DNA of 7,743 bases from JANXAZ01 sp037446605 (lineage in GTDB: Bacteria > Pseudomonadota > Alphaproteobacteria > Geminicoccales > Geminicoccaceae): positions 1 to 7,743 of the forward strand of contig JBBIIE010000167.1 in NCBI GenBank assembly GCA_037446605.1, written 5' to 3'. Made by a program: the position numbers and the translations under genes. Shown piece after piece: positions 1 through 5,657 of this stretch (position 1 is the stretch's first letter; the number at the start of each line of letters is the position of its first letter). The notes under the pieces were generated by a model that ran no database searches, had not been told where the DNA came from, and saw nothing but the letters and a program-made list of their open reading frames with translations.

Positions 1-71
1 CCGAGGACCGGGCGGGCGGGGAGCGGGCGGCGGGGACGGCCGAGGCGGCGGCCGGCGAGCTGCGCGAGGAG

Positions 72-986
72 ATGCATCGGGCCGCCCAGGTGGTGGCCGA
101 GGGGCTCGCGATCGAGGCGCTCGCCTCGGCCGGACCGGCGGCCCGGCTGCGGCCGGCCGGGCGCGACGCCGAGAAGGTGCTGACGCTGCGCCGGGCGGAC
201 CGGCCGCCACCCGACGACCGCACCGGCCCGCTCGAGAAGCTCGACGTGCGCAGCTACGTCGAGCTGATCGCGCCGCTGCACGTCGAGCTGTTGAAGCTGC
301 AGAACTGGGTCAAGGCCGAGCGGCAGAAGGTCGTGGCGATCTTCGAGGGCCGCGACGCCGCCGGCAAGGGCGGCACCATCAAGCGCTTCATCGAGCATCT
401 GAACCCGCGCGGGGCGCGGGTCGTGGCGCTCGACAAGCCGACCGAGCAGGAGCGCACGCAGTGGTACTTCCAGCGCTACGTGCAGCACCTGCCCTCGGGC
501 GGTGAGATCGTCTTCTTCGACCGGAGCTGGTACAACCGGGCGATGGTCGAGCGGGTGATGGGCTTCTGCACCGACAACGAGGTGCGCGAGTTCCTGCGCT
601 CGGCGCCCGAGTTCGAGCGCATGCTGATCCGCTCCGGCATCCGCCTGTTCAAGTTCTACTTCTCGGTCTCGCGCGAGGAGCAGGCCCGCCGCTTCCAGGC
701 CCGGCTGACCGATCCGTTGAAGCAGTGGAAGCTCTCGCCGGTCGACCTCGAGAGCCAGGAGCGCTGGGACGACTACACCCGCGCCAAGGCCGACATGTTC
801 TTCTACACCTCGACCGCCGACGCGCCCTGGCTGGTCATCAAGTCCGACGACAAGCGGCGGGCGCGCCTCAACGCGATCCGCTGCTTCCTCGGCGCCTTCG
901 ACTACACCGAACGGCGTCCGGAGCTGCTCCAGGTCGACCGGCGCATCGTGCGCAGCGTCGAGGCCGAGCTCGGCTTCGAGGAGTGA
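72..986 (+). CDS. ppk2: Polyphosphate kinase 2 (PPK2 family), 5' end uncertain
   Basis: PPK2 enzymes transfer phosphate between inorganic polyphosphate and nucleotides in the cytoplasm, most often making NTP from NDP. The 304-residue product shows the family's P-loop kinase fold: Walker A GRDAAGKGG at residues 93-101, Walker B FFDRSWYNR at 148-156, and an Arg-rich lid region around 205-225 (RRFQARLTDPLKQWK). The single-domain length fits the short PPK2 class that phosphorylates nucleoside diphosphates, but class cannot be fixed by eye. Family similarity begins near residue 37 (LTLRRADRP). The first 35 or so residues are an Ala/Glu-rich helical stretch. The ATG at 72 has GAGGAG directly against it with no spacer, a poor ribosome site, and the frame is open back to base 3. 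The true start may therefore lie outside the window. The gene ends 15 bases from the convergent modC. The family call is firm; the start is not. Confidence 0.93.
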   Translation: MHRAAQVVAEGLAIEALASAGPAARLRPAGRDAEKVLTLRRADRPPPDDRTGPLEKLDVRSYVELIAPLHVELLKLQNWVKAERQKVVAIFEGRDAAGKGGTIKRFIEHLNPRGARVVALDKPTEQERTQWYFQRYVQHLPSGGEIVFFDRSWYNRAMVERVMGFCTDNEVREFLRSAPEFERMLIRSGIRLFKFYFSVSREEQARRFQARLTDPLKQWKLSPVDLESQERWDDYTRAKADMFFYTSTADAPWLVIKSDDKRRARLNAIRCFLGAFDYTERRPELLQVDRRIVRSVEAELGFEE

Positions 987-1013
987 GCGCCGCGGCCGGG
1001 CTCAGGGCGGCGC
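987..1013. terminator. Possible bidirectional hairpin between ppk2 and modC
   Basis: A perfect 7-base inverted repeat, GCGCCGC (987-993) and GCGGCGC (1007-1013), flanks a 13-base loop. It starts at the base after the ppk2 stop codon and its right arm lies in the last codons of modC. Only 15 bases separate the two convergent genes, so a shared hairpin would be economical. There is no run of T on either side, so it is not a standard intrinsic terminator, and short inverted repeats are common in DNA this rich in GC. Confidence 0.22.
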
Positions 1014-2132
1014 GCGGCCGTCCTCCGCCTCGGCCATCAGATGGATCCCCTCGGCGAGCAGCGACACGCTCGCCTCGACCCCCGCTGCGAGGCCGTTGCG
1101 CCGCGCCACGTGGAGCGGCACCGAGAAGCGGATCGGCAGCTCCGGCGCGTGCGCCGGGCGCAGCGTCAGGCGCGCGGTCTGGCCGAGCACGACCATCTGC
1201 TCGATCCGCCCCGGCACCGGGTTCTCGTGCTCGCCGCGCGAGGGACGGTCGCGCCGGTGCAGGACCACGAACCCGTCCGGGATCACCCAGGCGACCCGCG
1301 CGCCGACCGGCCAGGGCGGCCGGCCGCGCGCCTCGAGCGGCCGCCCGTGCCAGTCGAGCAGTACGCGCTCGGCGTCCGCGTCCCGGCCGGCGATCCGGGC
1401 GGCGAACAGGTTGCCGACGTCGACCAGGCGCGCCACCTCGGCCGAGGCCGGCCGGGTCGTCACCTCGAGCGGCGTGCCGCTCTGCAGCGTGCGGCCGCGG
1501 TGCAGCACGGTCATTCGGTCGGCGAGCAGCATCGCCTCCTCGAGGTCGTGGGTGACGAGCAGCACCGGCATCCCGAGGATCCGGCGCAGCTCGGCGATCT
1601 CGCGGTAGAGCCGCTGCCGGGTCGCCCGGTCGACCGCCGAGAAGGGCTCGTCCAGGAGCAGGACGGCCGGGTCGCGGGCGAGGGCGCGGGCCACCGCGAC
1701 GCGCTGCTGCTGGCCGCCCGAGAGCTCCGCCGGGCGCCGCCCCTCGAGCCCTTCGAGATGCACGAGGCGGAGCAGCTCGCGGGCCCGGCCGGTGCGCTCG
1801 GCGCGCGGCAGGTGGCCCATCGCCGCCGCCACGTTGCCGAGCGCCGAGAGATGCGGGAACAGCGCGAAGGACTGGAACACGAGGCCCACCCGGCGGCGAT
1901 GCGCCGGCAGGGCGATCCGGCCCGCGCCGTCGAGCCAGACCTCGCCGTCGACCGCGACCCGCCCCTGGCGCGGCCGGTAGAGCCCGGCGATCGCCTTGAG
2001 GATCGTGGTCTTGCCGCTGCCCGAGGGGCCGACCAGGGCGGTGAGCTCGCCCGGCGCGCAGGCGAGCTCGACCGCGAGCGGGATCGGCGCCTCCTGCCGC
2101 AGCTCGACCCGGAGCCCGGCGCCGGCGCTCAT
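1002..2132 (-). CDS. modC: Molybdate ABC transporter ATP-binding protein ModC
   Basis: ModC is the cytoplasmic ATPase that powers molybdate import through ModB. The 376-residue protein has an N-terminal ABC domain: Walker A GPSGSGKT at 35-42, Q-loop Gln 87, signature LSGGQ at 137-141, Walker B VLLLDEP at 157-163, and switch His 195. A C-terminal segment of about 150 residues ends in a TOBE-like beta domain (about 304-366), which in ModC proteins binds the oxyanion or regulates activity. The signature continues QQQR, as in sulfate and spermidine importers, not the EKQR of E. coli ModC. The ABC domain alone would therefore not settle the substrate; the ModA and ModB neighbours do. The ATG overlaps the modB stop as ATGA (2129-2132), which indicates translational coupling. 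It is the last gene of the cluster and converges on ppk2. Confidence 0.9.
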   Translation of the reverse strand: MSAGAGLRVELRQEAPIPLAVELACAPGELTALVGPSGSGKTTILKAIAGLYRPRQGRVAVDGEVWLDGAGRIALPAHRRRVGLVFQSFALFPHLSALGNVAAAMGHLPRAERTGRARELLRLVHLEGLEGRRPAELSGGQQQRVAVARALARDPAVLLLDEPFSAVDRATRQRLYREIAELRRILGMPVLLVTHDLEEAMLLADRMTVLHRGRTLQSGTPLEVTTRPASAEVARLVDVGNLFAARIAGRDADAERVLLDWHGRPLEARGRPPWPVGARVAWVIPDGFVVLHRRDRPSRGEHENPVPGRIEQMVVLGQTARLTLRPAHAPELPIRFSVPLHVARRNGLAAGVEASVSLLAEGIHLMAEAEDGRAPP

Positions 2133-2797
2133 CCGAGCCGCCGGCCGACCCGCCGGGAGAAGCCGAAGGTTGCGAGGATCGCCACCAGCGCCACCGCGAG
2201 CAGCACGGCGCTCAACAGCGCCGCGCCGCGATCGTCGAAGGCCTGCACCCGGTCGTAGATGGCGATCGCCACCGTCCGCGTCTCGCCCGGGATCGAGCCG
2301 CCGACCATCAGCACCACGCCGAACTCGCCCATGGTGTGGGCGAACACCAGCACGAGGCCGGTGGCGATCGCCGGCCAGGCGAGCGGCAGCTCGACGCGCA
2401 GGAAGCGGACGAGCGGCGGCATGCCGCAGGCGGCGGCGGCATCGCGGAGCTCGACCCCGATCGCCTCGAAGCCGCGCTGCACCGGCTGCACGGCGAAGGG
2501 CAGGTTGGCGATCACCGAGGCGAGCACGAGCCCCTCGAAGCTGAACACCAGCGGCCGGCCGAGCAGCGCCTCGGCGAGCCGGCCGAGCGGCGAGGCGGCA
2601 CCGAATGCCGCGAGCAGATAGAAGCCGAGCACGGTCGGCGGCAGCACGAGCGGCAGGGCGACCAGCGCCTCGACCAGCCCGCGCCCGGGGAAGCGGTGGA
2701 AGGCCAGGGTCCGCCCGAGCAGCACGCCGACCGGCAGGAGCACCGCGACGGTGACCAGCGCGAGCTCGAGCGAGAGACGGAGCGCGGTCCAGTCCAT
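2129..2797 (-). CDS. modB: Molybdate ABC transporter permease ModB
   Basis: ModB forms the inner-membrane channel of the molybdate importer as a homodimer. The 222-residue product is the usual length and has about five hydrophobic segments (near 10-30, 44-67, 85-107, 141-166 and 192-212). The cytoplasmic EAA loop that docks on the ATPase is visible at about 116-140 (RDAAAACG, then ELPLA). Typical ModB sequence follows: HTMGEFG at 154-160, GSIPGETRT at 167-175 and AIYDRVQ at 179-185. The start ATG at 2797 lies 9 bases past the modA stop, with a GGCGG stretch just upstream inside the end of modA. The stop overlaps the start of modC by four bases. Such tight packing indicates translation from one message. 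The family assignment is firm; specificity for molybdate over tungstate cannot be read from the permease. Confidence 0.93.
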   Translation of the reverse strand: MDWTALRLSLELALVTVAVLLPVGVLLGRTLAFHRFPGRGLVEALVALPLVLPPTVLGFYLLAAFGAASPLGRLAEALLGRPLVFSFEGLVLASVIANLPFAVQPVQRGFEAIGVELRDAAAACGMPPLVRFLRVELPLAWPAIATGLVLVFAHTMGEFGVVLMVGGSIPGETRTVAIAIYDRVQAFDDRGAALLSAVLLAVALVAILATFGFSRRVGRRLG

Positions 2798-2806
2798 GCC
2801 CGCCGC

Positions 2807-3631
2807 TCAGCCGCCGTCCGCGGGCGCGAGGAAGCCCGACCGGCCCAGCACCTCGCGCGCCTCGGGACCCCGCAGGAACGCCAGGAAGCGTTCCGCGGCC
2901 GGGCCGGCGCGCCGGGTCAGCACCATCCGCTGGCGCAGCGGCGCGTGCCAGGCCTCGGGGATCGGCGCGTGCGCGGCCCGTGCCGCCAGCTGCGGCGCGA
3001 GCGCCAGCGACCAGGCGACGATCCCGCCCTGGGCGTTGCCCGAGGTCACGAACTGGGCCGCCTGGCCGACGTTCTCGCCGAGCACGAGCCTCGGCCGGAT
3101 CGCCTCCCAGAGGCCGCGGTGGCGCAGGGCCTCCTCGGCGCGGCGGCCGTAGGGCGCGTGCTCGGGATTGGCGATGGCGAAGCGCCCGAGCCGCCCGTCG
3201 CCGAGCGCACGGGCGAGATCGGCGAGCGTCCCGTCGGCGGCGAGCGGCGAGCCGTGCGGCACCAGGAGCACGATCCGCCCGACCGCGTAGGGCACTCCCT
3301 GGTCGCGCGTGAGGCCGTCGCGCGCGAGCTCCAGCACGAAGTCCTCGTCCGCCGACAGGAACAGCTCGAACGGTGCTCCCTGGCGGATCTGCCGGGCGAA
3401 GTTGCCCGAGCTCCCGAACACCAGCCGGACCGGCCCGCCGCCCGCGGCGCGGAACCGGCCCGCGATCTCCTCGAGGGCGAAGGCGAGGTCGGCCGCCGCC
3501 GCCACGAGCGGCCCCGCCTCGGCCCGCGCGCGGACCGCGGGCAGCGCCAGGGCGAGCGTCGCCAGGAGGCCACGGCGGGTGGTGGCGGAGGCGCGGCGGC
3601 GGCTCCCGGTCGCGGACATGCGGTCCGACAT
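2807..3631 (-). CDS. modA: Molybdate ABC transporter substrate-binding protein ModA (probable Tat or Sec signal)
   Basis: ModA is the periplasmic protein that captures molybdate (and usually tungstate) and hands it to ModB. From the ATG at 3631 the product is 274 residues. It begins with a basic stretch containing twin arginines (TTRRGLL, Arg 19-20), a hydrophobic core (21-31) and a likely cleavage site after ARA near residue 37. Family blocks follow: GSSGNFARQI at 73-82, FLSADED at 91-97, IANPEHAPYG at 153-162 and GENVGQAAQFVTSGNAQGG at 185-203. At the first ligand loop it reads AADLAF where E. coli ModA has AASL, so an oxyanion-contacting Ser is Asp here. Other possible starts are TTG 3655 (adding 8 residues) and ATG 3619; none has a strong ribosome site. 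The start is 42 bases after the exporter stop, on the same strand. Family call good; exact anion not certain. Confidence 0.88.
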   Translation of the reverse strand: MSDRMSATGSRRRASATTRRGLLATLALALPAVRARAEAGPLVAAAADLAFALEEIAGRFRAAGGGPVRLVFGSSGNFARQIRQGAPFELFLSADEDFVLELARDGLTRDQGVPYAVGRIVLLVPHGSPLAADGTLADLARALGDGRLGRFAIANPEHAPYGRRAEEALRHRGLWEAIRPRLVLGENVGQAAQFVTSGNAQGGIVAWSLALAPQLAARAAHAPIPEAWHAPLRQRMVLTRRAGPAAERFLAFLRGPEAREVLGRSGFLAPADGG

Positions 3632-3673
3632 ATCGGCCGGCCCGCCCGCCAGCAATCGGCGGGCCCCCCCGGC

Positions 3674-5503
3674 TCAGGCGGGCTCGGCCTCGGCGGCCTC
3701 CGCCCTCGCGTGCTGGCGGGTCCAGAGCGCGGCGTAGAGCCCGCCCCGGGCCAGGAGCTGCTCGTGCGTGCCGCGCTCGACGATCCGCCCGGCCTCCAGC
3801 ACGAGGATCGTGTCGGCGTCGACCACGGTCGAGAGCCGGTGCGCGATCACGAGCGTGGTGCGCCCGCGCGCCGCGTCGCGGAGTGCGGCCTGGAGCTGCC
3901 GCTCGGTCAGCGTGTCGAGGGCCGAGGTGGCCTCGTCGAGGACCAGGATCGGCGGGTCCTTGAGCACCACGCGGGCGATCGCCACGCGCTGCTTCTCGCC
4001 GCCACTGAGCTTGAGGCCGCGCTCGCCCACCACCGTCTCGTAGCCCTGCGGCAGGCTCACGATGAAGTCGTGGATCTGCGCCACCCTGGCCGCCGCCTCG
4101 ATCTCCGCCCGGCTGGCATCGGGACGGGCGTAGCCGATGTTGGCGGCGATCGTGTCGTTGAAGAGCACGGTGTCCTGCGGCACGAGCCCGATCGCCGCCC
4201 GGAGGCTCGCCTGGGTCACCGAGCGCACGTCCTGGCCGTCGACCGTCACCCGGCCGCCGGTCACGTCGAAGAAGCGGAAGAGCAGGCGGACCAGGGTCGA
4301 CTTGCCGCCGCCCGAGGCGCCCACGATCGCCACCTTGCGGCCGGCCGGGATGGTGAAGCCGACCTCGTCCAGGATCGGCCGGCGCGGATCGTAGGCGAAG
4401 CGCACCCGCTCGAAGCGAACCTCGCCGCCGGAGAGGCGCAGCGGCCGTGCGTCGGGCGCATCGGCGATCTCGGGTGCCCGCTCGAGCAGCCCGCCGACGA
4501 GCTCCAGATCGGTCAGGGACTGGCGCAGCTCGCGGTAGAGCACGCCCAGGAAGTTCAACGGCAGGTAGAGCTGCAGGAGGAAGGCGTTGACCAGCACGAC
4601 GTCGCCCACGGTGAGCGTCCCGGCGACCACGCCGCGCGCCGCGAGCGTCATGACGATCGTGACGCCGACCGCGATGATCGTCGCCTGACCGGCATTGAGG
4701 AAGGAGAGCGAGGCCTGCGCGCGGACGCTCGCATCCTCGTAGGCCGCGAGCGCCCGGTCGAGCCGGCGCGCCTCGAAGGCCTCGTTGCCGAACGCCTTGA
4801 CGATCTCGTAGTTCAACAGCCCGTCGACCGCCTGGGCGGAGAACTCGTTGTCCTTCTCGTTCATCTCGCGGCGGAACTTGGTCCGCCATTCGGTCGTGGC
4901 GATCGTGAAGGCGGCGTAGACCGCGACCGTGGCCAGCGTCACGAGCGCGAAGGAAGGCGGGTAGCGCCAGATCAGGATGCCGAGCACGAGGCCGAGCTCG
5001 AGGATCACCGGCCCCATGGTGAACAGCGCGGTGTGCAGCATGAAGCCCACCGCCTGCACGCCGCGGCTGATCGCCCGCGCCAGCTCGCCGGTACGCCGGT
5101 CGAGGTGCCAGCGCAGCGACAGCGCGAAGAGATGCTCGTAGGTGCGCCGCGCGACGAGCCTTCCGGCGCGCTCGGCGACCCGCGCGAAGACCGCGTCGCG
5201 CAGCTCGTTGAAGAGCGTGGAGCCGAGCCGCGCGGCGCCGTAGGCGAGCAGGAGGGCGAGCGGCACCGCCGCCGGCCCGACCCCCTCGCGCGGCGCCAGC
5301 TCGTCGACCAGGCCCTTGAGCGCGAAGGGGGTCGCCACGGTGACGAGCTTGCCCACGATCATCGCGAGCCCGGCGACGACCACCATCGCGCGCAGCCGCC
5401 CCTCGCGCGGCCAGAGATGCGGCAGCACGAGCTGCACGAGCCGCCGCCGGGCACCCGCCTCGGCCGTCCGGGCGCCGTCCGCGCCGCTCTCCGCCACCGC
5501 CAT
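3674..5503 (-). CDS. Atm1-type ABC exporter (ABCB7/HMT1-like half transporter)
   Basis: This is an inner-membrane homodimeric exporter half-molecule with a fused membrane domain (about 20-340) and ATPase domain (about 355-590). From ATG 5503 it is 609 residues, matching the roughly 608 of Novosphingobium Atm1. The ATPase motifs are complete: Walker A GASGGGKST 395-403, Gln 443, signature LSGGEKQR 499-506, Walker B ILVLDEAT 519-526 and His 555. The membrane domain has Atm1 hallmarks, including WRTKFRREMN (206-215), NYEIVKAFGNE (231-241) and YLPLNFLG (313-320). Arg 207, Arg 211, Asn 270, Gln 273 and Arg 324 fall one position off the glutathione-contacting set I recall for the Novosphingobium protein. 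Family members export glutathione conjugates, persulfides or metal-thiol complexes. The frame extends to GTG 5575, but AGGAGG at 5516-5521 and a candidate promoter lie inside that extension, favouring 5503. It heads the modABC cluster. Confidence 0.92.
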   Translation of the reverse strand: MAVAESGADGARTAEAGARRRLVQLVLPHLWPREGRLRAMVVVAGLAMIVGKLVTVATPFALKGLVDELAPREGVGPAAVPLALLLAYGAARLGSTLFNELRDAVFARVAERAGRLVARRTYEHLFALSLRWHLDRRTGELARAISRGVQAVGFMLHTALFTMGPVILELGLVLGILIWRYPPSFALVTLATVAVYAAFTIATTEWRTKFRREMNEKDNEFSAQAVDGLLNYEIVKAFGNEAFEARRLDRALAAYEDASVRAQASLSFLNAGQATIIAVGVTIVMTLAARGVVAGTLTVGDVVLVNAFLLQLYLPLNFLGVLYRELRQSLTDLELVGGLLERAPEIADAPDARPLRLSGGEVRFERVRFAYDPRRPILDEVGFTIPAGRKVAIVGASGGGKSTLVRLLFRFFDVTGGRVTVDGQDVRSVTQASLRAAIGLVPQDTVLFNDTIAANIGYARPDASRAEIEAAARVAQIHDFIVSLPQGYETVVGERGLKLSGGEKQRVAIARVVLKDPPILVLDEATSALDTLTERQLQAALRDAARGRTTLVIAHRLSTVVDADTILVLEAGRIVERGTHEQLLARGGLYAALWTRQHARAEAAEAEPA

Positions 5504-5515
5504 GCCGGTCACCGC

Positions 5516-5521
5516 CCTCCT
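5516..5521 (-). promoter_or_regulatory. Ribosome binding site of the Atm1-type exporter
   Basis: The minus strand reads AGGAGG, a full Shine-Dalgarno match, 12 bases before ATG 5503. The spacing is slightly long. An in-frame GTG at 5512 is only 3 bases away, too close to be favoured. The site lies inside the longer frame that begins at GTG 5575, which argues that the longer frame is not the translated start. Confidence 0.6.
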
Positions 5522-5545
5522 GGAACCCTTCCGATCGCGCGCCGG

Positions 5546-5574
5546 ACCATAGCGGCGCGCCCCGGGCGCCGCCA
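5546..5574 (-). promoter_or_regulatory. Candidate promoter for the exporter-modABC cluster
   Basis: On the minus strand TGGCGG (5574-5569) and TATGGT (5551-5546) are separated by 17 bases. The -10 matches four of six consensus positions (TATnnT); the -35 is weak. Transcription would begin near 5539, giving a leader of about 36 bases carrying the AGGAGG site. A perfect inverted repeat (GCGGCGC 5552-5558, GCGCCGC 5566-5572) fills the spacer, and a 10-base palindrome covers the -35 side. The position is sensible but the sequence support is modest. Confidence 0.33.
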
Positions 5575-5580
5575 CGTGGC
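5571..5580. promoter_or_regulatory. 10-base palindrome GCCACGTGGC, possible operator
   Basis: GCCACGTGGC is perfectly self-complementary and lies in the middle of the divergent intergenic region, overlapping the candidate -35 element of the exporter promoter. A regulator bound here could act on both the exporter-modABC cluster and the oxidoreductase. It does not resemble the AT-rich ModE operator. A perfect 10-base palindrome can arise by chance in a region of this size, so function is only a suggestion. Confidence 0.25.
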
Positions 5581-5585
5581 CGGCC

Positions 5586-5615
5586 TTGCCCCTGCCGTGC
5601 CGCCGGGGCTATCCC
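5586..5615 (+). promoter_or_regulatory. Weak candidate promoter for the GMC oxidoreductase
   Basis: TTGCCC (5586-5591) and TATCCC (5610-5615) are 18 bases apart. The -35 matches four of six consensus positions and the -10 only three. It is the best pair I can find on this strand in the 154-base gap and is placed about 40 bases upstream of the ATG, but it is weak. Confidence 0.2.
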
Positions 5616-5644
5616 GCGGAGGTCGCGCGGGGCCCTTGCCGGCC

Positions 5645-5655
5645 GGGGGAGGAGG
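5645..5655 (+). promoter_or_regulatory. Ribosome binding site of the GMC oxidoreductase
   Basis: GGGGGAGGAGG contains two overlapping Shine-Dalgarno cores; GGAGG at 5648-5652 is 5 bases from ATG 5658. This fixes the start at 5658 in preference to the TTG at 5586 in the same frame. The extra residues from the TTG would also precede the FAD-binding strand without any family similarity. Confidence 0.65.
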
Positions 5656-5657
5656 CG

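Noticed and set aside
725..1555. A 276-residue plus-strand frame across the ppk2-modC junction.
   Set aside because: It overlaps two well-supported genes in other frames and is almost entirely Arg, Ala, Pro and Gly, a composition artefact.
5504..5575. A 24-residue N-terminal extension of the exporter from GTG 5575.
   Set aside because: It contains the AGGAGG ribosome site and the candidate promoter, has no family similarity, and the shorter protein matches the known family length.
5582..5640. Two similar short runs, GGCCTTGCC (5582-5590) and GGCCCTTGCC (5631-5640).
   Set aside because: They differ by one inserted base, are only 9-10 bases long and consist of common GC-rich words; chance is enough to explain them.
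5504..5657. A ModE operator or a molybdenum cofactor riboswitch upstream of the cluster.
   Set aside because: No AT-rich ModE-like inverted repeat is visible, and the predicted leader of about 36 bases is far too short for the riboswitch.
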